Positions 11,121 through 21,693 of a DNA stretch of 64,000 bases are shown here, piece by piece. Made by a program: the position numbers and the translations under genes. A model generated the notes under the pieces. It saw nothing but the letters and a program-made list of their open reading frames with translations. It had not been told where the DNA came from and searched no databases. The DNA is from Diplonema japonicum (taxonomy: Eukaryota; Euglenozoa; Diplonemea; Diplonemida; Diplonemidae), in the NCBI GenBank assembly GCA_964019335.1, contig OZ025653.1:813311-877310 (forward strand), in the 5' to 3' direction. Each line of letters opens with the position of its first letter. Within the stretch, counting starts at the first letter, position 1.

Positions 11121-11639
11121 CAGTGTTGGTCCAGACCCTTGAGGGACTCAGGGGACAAAGGGAAAAAAAAAAAAAAAAGTTGCAAAACTATCAAAAATAA
11201 TGACAGTGTTTGGGAGAGTCCCGTGAGTCCCGTCCAGGCCCGTATTCCGTTTTAGGGGACGGGACGGGACTGACCAACACTGTTCCATGTTATCTCCACC
11301 ACCTGAATGATATATATATGAGTTAAAAGAGGCCGGTGTTGGTGGCGCCCTGCACAAGAACTGTCTACTTGATTACAGGGGGTGCACCACAGCCAGGTTG
11401 TAGCTTCTTCTGCGTTCTGCATCGTGTCCTTAATCACCACGGCCGAGTTGTAGCTTCTTCTGTGTTCTGTGTCGTGTCCTTAATGTGTGCGGTGTTCAGC
11501 TCACCCTAGCCGGGGTGCCCCAGGTAACCAAGATTCTGCACTCATGTGGTTTGCTTGGTGATGACCGATGAGGAGGTCAACAGTGAACACATCTGATGTT
11601 TTTCTTATATTTTCATGTTATCCCACCACCTAAAAAAGA

Positions 11640-11880
11640 AGATAAAGGTTTTTTTCTTTTTTTTTTTTTTTTTTCTCATTGTTGTTGTTGTTGTTGTCGT
11701 CTCTCAGTACCTGTGTAACATCTTTTCTTGTAGACATCTGTTTATACATTTGAACTCTGCAGTGATGGGTGAATCCGGTCCGGTCTGGTGTACCCATTTT
11801 ACCGGACTGACCGGACTGACCGGATCGGCCGGACTGACCGGATCGGCCGGACTGACCGGACTGACCAGACTCAAAAATTT
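11640..11880 (+). repeat. GGACTGACC-type minisatellite module, copy 1
   Basis: A T run (11646-11674) is followed by a shared segment ending in a cysteine-like ORF-free stretch (CTCAGTACCTGTGTAACATC) and then a short tandem array of CCGGACTGA and CCGGATCGG units at 11797-11871. The shared segment recurs near 13920 and 16350. Confidence 0.75.
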
Positions 11881-13904
11881 TCTGCAATTTTTGACACACC
11901 TGCAAACACTTTTTTTTCAAATATTTTTGGACAATGATTTTTTTTTTTTTTTTTCTTTTTCTTCTTCATACCACAGACATGCACAGCTCCATCAAGCCAT
12001 TTGCACCTATCTACTCCGGTGCACTGCAGCTGCAGGTATGTACAAATGTCCGGAAATGTTGTATTTGGATGTAATACAACCCAGCTGTGGTGATCAATGT
12101 GGAACACAGAAGAAGCTACAACCCGGCCGCGGTGAGAGTTAAAGGACCTGCACAAGACTACTTGATTACAGGGGTACACCACAGCCGAGTTGTAGCTTCT
12201 TCTGTGCTCCGTGTTGTGTCCTTAATGTGTGCTGTGTGCAGCTCAACACCAGCCATGGCCCTGGTAACTAAGATTCTGGGCCTGTGTAGTTTGCTGCCAA
12301 TTCATCACCCTGAGCATCTGCATTATGTTCTCCACTTGGACCAACATGGAGGTCAACAGCAAACAACACATCTGATGTACTTCTTATATTTCCATGTTAT
12401 CCCCACCACCTGAATGATATATATATGAGTTAAAAGAGGCTGGTGTTGGTGGTGCCCTGCACAAGAACTGTCTGCTTGATTACAGGGGCGCACCACAACC
12501 AAGTTGTAGCTTCTTCTGCATTCCGTGTCATGTCTTTAATGTGGTGTAGTTTGCTGCCTGTTTGTCACCCTAAGCATCTGCATTATGTTCTTCCACTTGG
12601 GAGCTACCGGTGATGACCGATGAGGAGGTCAACAGTGAACAACACATCTGATGTTTTTTCATGCTATCCCCACCACCTTTGGAATAATATACAAGAGTTA
12701 AAGGAGGCCGGTGTTGGCAGTGCCCTGCACAAGAACTGTCTACTTGATTACAGGGGGTGCACCACAGCCGGGTTGTAGCTTCTTCTGTGTTCTGCATTGT
12801 GTCCTTAATCACTGCAGCCGAGTTGTAGCTTCTTCTGTGCTCCATGTCCTTAATGTGTGCAGGGTTCAGCTCAACCCTAGCCAGGGCACCCTGGGTAACC
12901 AAGATTCTGCACTCATGCAGTTTGCTGCCAATTCATCACCCTGAGCATCTGCATTATGTTCTTCCACTTGGGTGCTACCGGTGATGACCAATGAGGAGGT
13001 CAACAGTGAACAACACATCTGATGTTTTTTCATGCTATCCCCACCACCTTTGGAATAATATACAAGAGTTAAAGGAGGCTGGTGTTGGCAGTGCCCTGCA
13101 CAAGAACTGTCTACTTGATTACAGGGGGTGCACCGCAGCCAGGTTGTAGCTTCTTCTGCATTCTGCATCGTGTCCTTAATCACTGTGGCCGAGTTGTAGC
13201 TTCTTCTGTGCTCTGTGTTGTGTCCTTAATGTGTGCAGTGTTCAGCTCAACCCTAGCCGGGGTGCCCTGGGTAACCAAGATTCTGCACTCGTGTGGTTTG
13301 CTCAGTGATGACTGATGAGGAGGTCAACAGCAAATAACACATCTGATGTTTTTCTTATATTTTCATAAAAAGAAGATAAAAGTTTTTTTTTTTTTTTTTT
13401 TTTTTACCAACTTGGTTGAGGGTTTTATACCTAAGGTACCAAGGAGGGTGAACAAAGGGCTGAAGGCCACACCACAGCAGAAAGGTTCAATCAAGAGATA
13501 GATTGAGACTCTTCAGGTGTCCTGCCACATACCACAGGTACCCTTAAATGTCTCTTTTCTTTTTCTTTTTTTTTTATTATTAAGGTGGTGGGGATAACTT
13601 GGAAATATAAGAAGTACATCAGATGTGTTGTTCACTGTTGACCTCCTTGTTGGTCATCACCAGTAGCACCCGAGTGGAAGAATGTAACACAGATGCTCAG
13701 GGTGATGAACAGGCAGCAAACTGCATGAGTGCAGAATCTTGGTTACCCAGGATGCCCTGGCTAGGGTTGAGCACACCGCACACATTAAGGACACGACACG
13801 GAACACAGAAGAAGCTACAACTCAGCCGAGGAGCACCCCCTGTAATCAAGTAGGTAGTTCTTACTTCATTGCATGCCACCTAGTGTTGCAATCAAAGCCC
13901 CATT

Positions 13905-14375
13905 TTTTTTCTTTGTTTCTCGTTGTTGTCGTCTCTCAGTACCTGTGTAACATCTTTTCTTGTAGACATCTGTTTATATGTTTGAACTCTGCAGCAAAAA
14001 AAGGGGGGGATGTGGTGTTGTGGTTGTATCTTGTACGGTCCAGTTCAGTCCAGTCCAGTCTGGTCCAGTCCGGTCCGGTCCAGTCTGGTCCAGTCTGGTC
14101 AGTCCGGTCAGTCTGGCATAATTGGGTTGAAATTCACACTGGATCCAGTCTGGTCCAGTCCAGTCTGGTCTAGTCCTAATTAGGATTCACCCATCACTGA
14201 ACTCTGCAGCAAAAAAAAAAGGGGGGGATGTGGTGTTGTGGTTGTATCTTGTCCAGTCTGGTTCAGTCCAGTCCAGTCAGTCCAGTCAGTCTGGCATAAT
14301 TGGGTTGAAATTCATGCTGGATCTGGTCTGGTCTGGTCCAGTCTGGTCTAGTCCTTATTAGGATTCACCCATCAC
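13905..14375 (+). repeat. GGTCC/AGTCC pentamer modules, copies 2 and 3
   Basis: Two adjacent modules (13905-14200 and 14203-14375) contain arrays of five-base units of the form GGTCY or AGTCY, each followed by GGATTCACCCATCACT. Copy 3 is nearly free of CpG, with CAGTC and TGGTC where copy 4 has CGGTC. Confidence 0.8.
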
Positions 14376-15060
14376 TGCTTGAAGAAAAAAAAATTCGATT
14401 AGGTAACCACAGCTGGGACCTACTTCAAAGGGAATTTTGCTTATCATCACCCAAAATTAGGCTAAAATTCCAAAAATACCATTCTAAAATGAAGCTTGAT
14501 TTTGTGATTTTCAGGTGGCCATTTAGCCTAAGGAAAATTCCTAAAGTGGTTTTTGAAAGATTTTTTTCAGTCCAAGTGGGGTCAAAACTTTCCATTGGCT
14601 GTTCAGAATTCCATTTTCAGGACCAAATTGGGTGTTCAAAAAAAAAAATTATTTTTTGCCCTCCCAGTGTTGTTATGAGAATGAGTTGCCCCCCTGAGAT
14701 TTTCGGATTTTTACTTACTTTTTACTTCAGAATATAGTTTAGAGATGTGTATTCCACCTAAACACCTTTCTGAACTTTTTGGTTTGCAGAAATGGGTTTT
14801 TAAGGTGTTTTAAATATAAATTTCATGATTTCTAGCTTTTTCCAGAAAAAAAAATTTGGGGTCAAAAATAGCCAAAGTGACCCCAAGTTTGGGGTCCCCT
14901 GGGAAAAAAAAAATTTTTTTTTGGCCAAAAATTTCCAAAAAAGTCTGTTTTGAGGGTGCTAAATGAGTGGGTCCCTAGAAAAAAAAGATTTTTTGCCCCC
15001 CACCCCCCTGCCCCCCCAGCCCCCCTGGGTTTTTTCCCGTAACAACACTGATTACACATG
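14376..15060. other. AT-rich insert of unknown nature
   Basis: This segment lies between repeat modules and is unlike both the repeats and the genes: AT-rich, almost without CpG, with many short runs such as AAAAAAAATT and TTTTTTGG. No open frame of note is present. It may be decayed mobile DNA. Confidence 0.4.
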
Positions 15061-15090
15061 CCCAGAATCTTGGTTACCAGGGGTGCCATG

Positions 15091-15199
15091 GCTGGTGTTG
15101 AGCTGCACACTGCACACATTAAGGACACAACATGGAATATTGTGCTGTCAGTGTTGTGGTGATATAGTCACCACTTTCAACCTTGATGATGCAAAGAGG

Positions 15200-15230
<31 letters not shown>

Positions 15231-15455
15231 TAAGGAATTCCCTGTTCCACCAAGTTCTGGTTCTGCTGGTTCCACCATTCCACCAAGCTCCAACTTTTCA
15301 GTTTTGTGAAAGGGAACAGAATGACCCACCCCTGCATGAGCAGAATCTGGTTACCCAGGATGCCTCAGCTGGAGTTGAGCTGAACACCGCACACATTAAG
15401 GACACAACACAGAATGCAGAAGAAGCTGTGGTGTACCCCCTGTAATCAAGTAGTC
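15091..15455 (-). repeat. right arm of an inverted duplication
   Basis: This is the inverted partner of 10084-10504. Nearly every CpG of the left arm reads TpG or CpA here, while the intervening bases are conserved. Confidence 0.85.
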
Positions 15456-15544
15456 TTGTGCAGGTCCTTTAACTCATATATCTCTCACCATGGCCAGGTT
15501 GTTGGTGTTTCCTTTTTTTTTTCCCCTTTTTTTCTTTTCCTCTT

Positions 15545-15960
15545 TGCATGCAGTGTGCAGCTTGACCCCAGCTGGTGCCCTAAGTAGTTTACTCATGCAA
15601 TTTGTTCTTCCACTCAGGGTGCTACAGGTGATGACTGGCCAAGTGGATGGAGGAAAATGCCTATTCGTCGTGTTTGTGGTGCCTGCACAAGAACTGTTAA
15701 CTTGATACAGGGGGGCACTGCAGCCAAGTTGTAGCTTCTTCTGTGTTCTGCATTGTGTCCTTAATGTGTGCAGTGCGCAGCTTAACCCCAGCCAGAGCAA
15801 CACAACCCAGGGTAACCAACATTCTGTGCTCATGCAGTTTGCTGCCAATTCATCACCCTGAGCATCTGCATTATGTTCTCCCACTTGGGTGCTACTGGTG
15901 ATGACTGACATGGAGGTCAACAGCGAACAACACATCTGATGTACTTCTTATATTTCCATG
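15545..15960 (+). repeat. direct duplication, copy B (416 bp)
   Basis: This is the partner of 10705-11120. It carries the TpG state at both variable sites, so it is the more decayed copy if the ancestor was CpG. Confidence 0.9.
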
Positions 15961-16319
15961 TTATCCCCACCACCTGAATGATATATATATGAGTTAAAAG
16001 AGGCTGGTGTTGGCAGCACCCTGCACAAGAACTGTCTACTTGATTACAGGGGGTGCACCACAGCCAGGTTGTAGCTTCTTCTGCATTCTGTATCATGTCC
16101 TTATCACTATGGCTGAGTTGTAGCTTCTTCTGTGTTCTGTGTCGTGTCCTTAATGTGTGTGGTGTTCAGCTCAACCCTAGCTGGGGTGCCCCAGGTAACC
16201 AAGATTCTGCACTCATGTGGTTTGCTTGGTGATGACAGATGAGGAGGTCAACAGTGAACACATCTGATGTTTTTCTTATATTTTCATGTTATCCCACCAC
16301 CTGAAAAAGAAGATAAAGG

Positions 16320-16615
16320 TTTTTTTTTTTTTTTTTCTTTTTTTTTTTTTCGTTTCTCGTTGTTGTCGTCTCTCAGTACCTGTGTAACATCTTTTCTTGT
16401 AGACATCTGTTTATACGTTTGAACTCTGCAGCAAAAAGAAGAGGGGGGGATGTGGTGTTGTGGTTGTATCTTGTCCGGTCCGGTTCAGTCCAGTCCGGTC
16501 CGGTCTGGTCCAGTCCGGTCAGTCCGGCATAATTGGGTCGAAATTCACGCCGGATCTGGTCCGGTCTGGTCCAGTCCGGTCTAGTCCTAATTAGGATTCA
16601 CCCATCACTGCTGTC
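16320..16615 (+). repeat. GGTCC pentamer module, copy 4
   Basis: This is the CpG-rich version of the module, with CCGGTCCGG units at 16474-16585. It ends at TTCACCCATCACT about 60 bp before the first plus-strand gene. Confidence 0.8.
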
Positions 16616-16639
16616 TGCTACTCTTTTTAAAGTACATTT

Positions 16640-16663
16640 TCCTTTTCATTACTATCACTACAG
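16640..16663 (+). promoter_or_regulatory. predicted trans-splice acceptor, first plus-strand gene
   Basis: A pyrimidine-rich stretch, TTTTCATTACTATCACTACAG, ends in AG at 16663, 5 nt before the ATG. Confidence 0.45.
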
Positions 16664-16668
16664 GTACT

Positions 16669-18575
16669 ATGAGCAATCAAGATACAATAAACTTGTTGGA
16701 ACTGGAGAAGGTGACACAAGTAGAAGTTGATGTCGAAGAGAATACTGATAGGAAAGAGCTTGTTGCTGAATGCAGGCAGATTGAAGTATCACTAATAAAA
16801 AAAACACAAGAGCTTGAAGACTGTGTCCAGACAAGGCTGAGTAAAAGCTATCCATACAGCCTGTTGATTGTGGGAGGGCGTGGGGTGGGGAAAACCACTC
16901 TGTTTGTAAAGCTTGAAGAGCAGCTTCGAGAATCAACTGTCGCCCAATCACAAGGAACAAATGAATGTCAAGGTGAGGACTCGGCCTACAGCAAAGACCA
17001 ACAAGTGGACTCTAAAAAAGAGCTGTACCACCGATGGAAACAGTCTGGTGTCAACCTTAATACAGTGCAGTTGGATCTTAAAAACATGCCAGGAAAGGGA
17101 CTCCGCCCTGGTGAAGCTGACATCTTCCTGTGGGACCTCCGGATGGCTTCAGCATCAGCTTTCTACTATAGTGCAAAGTGCATCATCATCCTCTTCGACC
17201 TTGCACGGATCGAGACGTACAGGGAGGCACAACGAGTATGCGAACAGTCTAAATATAGCCACACAGATCCTCGATGATGCAAGTGCCAAGTCACGGCCTG
17301 GTGTGAAGTTCGTTATGATAGGGAACGACACTCTTGTGGAGCAACGAGCCGTGGCGCAGGATGAATTCTTTAATTACTGTCAGAACCATGCCGTGCCATT
17401 CGTGTGCGACTTTTCTAACCCAGCGGAGCTTGCGAGCCTCTCGGAGTTTGTTCAAGGTGAAGTCCTTCGTCTGACGACCGACACCACAGAAGAGATAGTA
17501 CTGCAGGACACGGTGGAAGCCGACCATAACACCCCTGTACAGGAGGAGCTGCATGACTCGACACGTTGGGTACCGAAAGAAGGCAAAACTACACGTTTTT
17601 CTAGTTCAAAAACATTTTTCGACATTGGTAAGGGCCCAAATATTATTTGGCCTGCAACAGGGACGCCTCTTGAGGGGACTGTATTAAGTAAAGCTAATTT
17701 GATAGAGGTTTGAAACTAATTCTTTCCCCCCTCGCACCAAATCACAGAATTTGCGTCCGCTCTTCGACTCCCTTGACACCAATCGGGACGGAAGCATTCC
17801 TGCTGAAGACTTTCATAAGTTGTACACGTACACAGACGAAAGCCCCGAGGATATGAACAAACTGGTAGAAGAAATGAGTGCATTGAAAGACGGACGACTA
17901 AGTTTCACCGAATTTTGTTTGCTCATGCTGCGCATCAAACCTGTTCATGACGACGAAAAGTTTCTCTTCCCAGTACGGGGTGGGTGGGCACTGAAACGAG
18001 AACAGAATCCTACTGCGACGTTGGCGCCTGCCTATCGCGAGGCGGCAGATGCATTTTTCAACGACAAAGCCTACCCTAAAGCACAGAGACAGATCCATCC
18101 TCAGAAAGCCAAAGATGCTCTTGCCAAGCTTCATGCATTGAAAGTACCGAAACACACTACGCGGAAAGAGCTCTTGTGCTTGCTGCGTGACAAAGATCAG
18201 GATCTTTGCGCCACCCTTGATGAGTGCATGCAAGATGCCACAACACTGGAAGAGCTCAAAGTAATCCTCATAGGTTGCATAGCAAAGATACCATTTCTTT
18301 TTCAATGCGAAGGGTACCGAATGCAGGTGAAAGATCAGAGCCTGGGTAAGTCACATATTTATATAAAGTCATTGTTTAAGAGTTTGGCTACCGATGACAG
18401 TGTCAGCACTCGTGACATGGAGGACTGGGCCCTGACGAGAGACACACTGGGGGTGCCTGTAAAGGAGGCAACAATCAAGGCGGCTCTAAAGCCTTTTGAC
18501 AAGAATGGGCGGATGTCCTTTAATAGTTTCGTGAATGCTGTTGGACACCTTGATACCTTTCTAGGTATATATTAG
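16669..18575 (+). CDS. degenerate Ras/Roc-like GTPase with EF-hands
   Basis: Three exons, 16669-17235, 17267-17707 and 17748-18575, joined by introns of 31 and 40 nt, give 611 residues. The joins restore one frame from two overlapping open frames. Residues about 60-290 are a small-GTPase fold: the P-loop GRGVGKTT is intact, switch II reads LWDLRMAS instead of WDTAGQ, and the G4 NKxD motif is replaced by IGNDTLVE. It may bind but is unlikely to hydrolyse GTP normally. The C-terminal half starts with an EF-hand, FDSLDTNRDGSIPAEDF, whose loop has canonical D/N/D/S/E ligands; a second EF-like unit (DKNGRMSFNSF) lies near the end. Rasef-type proteins have EF-hands before the GTPase; here the order is reversed. 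Its function is unknown. Confidence 0.75.
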
Positions 18576-18634
18576 ATGTTTTCTTAGGAAATAAGGTTTT
18601 TTTATCTTTCTTGTAAAATCTTCTTTCACTTTCA

Positions 18635-18673
18635 TCGATTTTACAGTATTAAGTAATATTCACTTCATCACAG
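18635..18673 (+). promoter_or_regulatory. predicted trans-splice acceptor for MLO-like gene
   Basis: ATTCACTTCATCACAG ends at 18673, 6 nt before the ATG and 98 bp after the stop of the previous gene. Confidence 0.5.
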
Positions 18674-18679
18674 ACAGCA

Positions 18680-20697
18680 ATGAGTACACGCAACAATGAA
18701 ACAATGGCGCAACTGGGGCTTTTCTGTGCGGTGTTGTGCTCGTTGGTCGCCCCAGTAGAAGGAGCAGGCAAGTCCATTTTTAAGTTGGGTGACTACGTGG
18801 ATCACAAGCCCTTTGAAGTATGAGTGCCACTTGAATTTATTCCATCACAGGTCATGTTCATGTACTTCACGGTGTTTGCCATCACCATTGTGTACGAGTG
18901 GATTGTGGCCTATGTGGACAGGTCTGTGACAACCCATTCAGGAAAGAACATTGTGCACCACATCTACTCTGAAGTATGTCACCGAGAAATTTTCATGCAT
19001 GTAGGTTATGATTCTTGGTGGTATCTCAGCTCTGTTAACTGTCTTTGAGAACCTTGGAGGAACTGCGTATGCTGCACAAATAGTAGAATCACATATCACA
19101 GTTACTTCGAAGCAGCCTTGTTCCATTTTGTACACTTCGTCATCTTCGTCATGGCGTTGTTCTTCATTGCCTTGGTTGGTTCTTTGTTCGTTTTCATCGA
19201 CCGCTCTTGGAAGGTATCCCCATGGCACCATCACAGCACTGCAGGTCTGGTCGCGTTTTGAGTTCAAAGTTGTCGAGATAGAGAACGATCCGTCACTGGA
19301 GGCAGAGAGTAAGAGCGCCTTCCTGCAGCAGTATCTAAAGGTATTAACCTCACAACCAGAAACACACAACAGTCCGTCAAAAATGGGCAAAAGATGCTTG
19401 CGTGCATTATCTTTTTCCGTCAAAACTTGCCTGAGCACATGAGAGACATTAGTTTCGCTCGTTACATGAAAAAACAGCAAAGAAAGCTTCTACTGTCTTT
19501 CCTTGATCTGGAATGGACAACGTGGGCTATGTTGTCAGTGTTGTGCACAGTGGCCGCAGTGGTGACATATATCACGTTGCTGATCTCAGACAACGACCTT
19601 GCCACCATCGGGTTGTGGGTGCTCTTTGTCGGGTTCGGTCCTTTGCTGGTTTTGATTGTAACCTTCTTCAAAATCAAGAGAGAGTTCTCCACGTTCACCA
19701 ACGATGTCCAGGAACTCCGTCAAGTATGTTCTATGTTCTTTGTGAAGCAACTTCAACTAGGACGGAAAGAAAAGCACTATGAACCAAGACCAGGAGCGCC
19801 ATTTCTGGAGGGGCAAACCCGAGTACATGACATTCTTAATGCAGGTAGTGACCCAATCTCGTTTGTTGTAGCACACTACAGGTGATGCTTGTATACCAGG
19901 TGTTCTACTTAGCCAACTGCACTGTCAACTTCACCTACCGTCTCTGGCAGATCAGCGGTGGGTTTTTCCTAATTGTTGTCTGCTTTGTTCCTTCACTGCT
20001 TGTGTTTTTCGTCATGATACCCTTGTCTATGCCGCCTTTCACCATTCTGGCTTCGATGGGCACTTTCCTGTCACATGATACTCTGGAGAGAATTAAGATG
20101 TCTGATGAAATGGGTGGGAAGTACAGAAGAAGGGCGTTGCGTGGCCGAACCGTTAAGGAGTCGGCGCTCTTCCTGCAAGACGACGATGACAACATTCTCG
20201 GGATCGCCGATGGTCATGGCGATGATCATGGCGATGATCATGGACATGGACATGGACATGGACATGGGCACGGACATGGGCATGGGCATGGTGATGGCCA
20301 TGATGATGTTCCCCACCTTACAAGCGACGAAGGGATGCTGCCTCTTCGTGACCCCAACCACCACGGGCACGGGCACGGGCACGACGAACCAGAGAGGCCT
20401 GATGTCATTTGTGAGGAGTGCAACCTTTCCCCAGCTGCCGAGACATGCGGGATTTGTGGTATTCTTTGTTCTAATTGCACAAAGGACTATCACAAGCTGA
20501 AGAAATTCCGTGACCACCATGTGATAAAGTTGAAGAACTCATTGTTCGCACCCAAACTCCCCCTACTCACAGACAATCCTATTATCAACAAGGAGCGCAC
20601 TGCAGCGTCACTATATAAGAAGACGGGGGCAGTCGAAGAGGTGATTGAGGCCACAAAAGCAGCGCATACGAGCCACAACACTGATGCCCACCATTAG
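18680..20697 (+). CDS. MLO-like membrane protein with His-rich and B-box tail
   Basis: Eight exons give 593 residues: 18680-18817, 18851-18973, 19005-19066, 19102-19213, 19245-19340, 19373-19723, 19761-19844 and 19882-20697. Introns are 31-37 nt and every join keeps phase. An N-terminal signal peptide is followed by about seven membrane segments. MLO hallmarks are visible: the HHIYSEVMILGGISALLTV segment, FVHFVIFVMALFFIALV followed by RSWKVWSRFE, HFWRGKPEYMTFLMQ, and ASMGTFLSHDTLERI. Plant MLO proteins act in calcium signalling and powdery mildew susceptibility. The cytosolic tail carries a His-Gly repeat (20215-20320) and a B-box-like zinc finger, CEECNLSPAAETCGICG with further Cys/His ligands to HHVIKL. 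I do not know this combination from characterised MLO proteins. Confidence 0.85.
20215..20385 (+). repeat. His-rich coding microsatellite
   Basis: Tandem six-base units of the GGACAT/GGGCAT type inside the MLO-like gene code for alternating His and Gly (with Asp). Such a segment could bind metal ions. It is also prone to length variation. Confidence 0.85.
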
Positions 20698-20866
20698 GCG
20701 GTCGCCCCTTCCTCCATTTATTTGGCAGGTGCCAAAGGGCATTTAGAGTCGCGCAGTTGTGACCGCTTAGAGTGCCATAGGCGTACGCAGGTCTATTGCA
20801 CCAAGCCTTATACACTATGTTCTGTTAGTTTATGTACTATACGAGTTTCTGTTAATCTGTTTCTTC

Positions 20867-20916
20867 TTGTCCCGTCTATTTTTTTTTGTTACTGCAATCA
20901 CTTCACCACACCACAG
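20867..20916 (+). promoter_or_regulatory. predicted trans-splice acceptor for eL14 copy 1
   Basis: A T-rich tract (20878-20889) precedes CTTCACCACACCACAG, ending at 20916, 25 nt before the ATG. Confidence 0.5.
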
Positions 20917-20941
20917 CTCTAGAAAACAACCTCATCTCAAA

Positions 20942-21555
20942 ATGCCTGAAACCAACCAGTGGAGATTCATCGAGGTGGGCCGTCTTGTGCTCATCACCAA
21001 AGGGAAGTACGAGAACAAGGTATGCCGCATGCAGAACACAGTACCATTCATACTCATAATAGGTTGCTACTATTTTAGATGTCGTTGACCAGAACAGAGT
21101 CCTCATTGACTCCCCTGCCTGCAAGGACTCCGCTGTCTGGGCTGGTGTTCCCCGCCATGTTGCCAGTCTGAAGGACCTTGAGCCCACCCCCGTGAAGACT
21201 GAGATCACCCGTGGCCTTCGTGTTGGTGGTCTTGTGAAGGTGTGTACAGGAAAGACATAAATAACACAAAACAGGCTCTGGACACCCAGAACACCATTGG
21301 TAAGTGGACCGAGCTTACCTGGGCCAAGAAGATCATGCACCGTCAGGCCCGTGCTAACATCAACGACTTTGACAGGTTCAGGGTTGACCGTGCCCGCCGC
21401 CAGCGTGCCTTCTGTCTGCGCAAGAAGGTGTGTAATTGTTCAACGGATAAAAAAAAAAAGAAAATAAAAAAAAAAAATAAAAAACCCTGCAGTTCGCCGC
21501 GAAGCTGACCAAGGCCGGCAAGGACTCCAAGGCCAAGAAGGCGTTCAAGGCGTGA
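20942..21555 (+). CDS. RPL14: ribosomal protein eL14, copy 1 (four exons)
   Basis: Exons 20942-21019, 21063-21239, 21275-21427 and 21493-21555 give 156 residues. Introns are 43, 35 and 65 nt. The protein has the eL14 KOW-type N-terminus (WRFIEVGRLVLITKGKYENK, then VATILDVVDQNRVLID) and the family's basic C-terminal helix with WAKKIMHR and DFDRFRV. It is a structural protein of the large cytosolic ribosomal subunit. Copy 2 starts 138 bp downstream with near-identical exons. Copy 1 has a 35-nt second intron (21240-21274) that copy 2 lacks. Confidence 0.93.
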
Positions 21556-21693
21556 ACAAGGTGATAAAGCGAGTAGTGTTTAACCATCAGTCACGGTTTC
21601 GTTCTTTGTCCAGTCATTTGTTGTTGTTCACATTTAAAATATATAAGGAAGGGTTCCAGTTACTTTACAACAACAAAAAAAAAAAAAAAAAAA

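Larger units (their letters stand above)
10084..16615. repeat. mosaic array of ~370-bp repeat family
   Basis: The core motif GTTGTAGCTTCTTCTG occurs about 15 times in both orientations, for example near 10119, 10888, 11396, 11447, 12189, 12504, 12773, 13141, 13195, 15728, 16068 and 16118, and inverted near 12110 and 13810. A full unit runs from GGTGTTGGCAG through the core motif to a segment ending TTAAAGGAGG. Units starting at 12710 and 13081 are 371 bp apart and nearly identical. Other units are truncated (for example 12442-12709) or rearranged. Confidence 0.9.
9753..16639. other. divergent strand-switch region
   Basis: Genes to the left read leftwards and genes to the right read rightwards, leaving 6.9 kb with no supportable gene. 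From about 10.08 kb it is a mosaic of duplicated, inverted and short tandem repeats, separated by poly(T)/poly(A) runs. Open frames here (for example at 10592-11095 and 15474-15935) recur because the repeats recur and look like no known protein. In polycistronic genomes such divergent regions are where transcription starts on both sides; that role is inferred for this one. Confidence 0.65.

Noticed and set aside
12087-13315. Possible CRISPR-like or satellite array
   Set aside because: Units are about 370 bp, degenerate and inverted in places; there is no short repeat-spacer pattern and the genome is eukaryotic.
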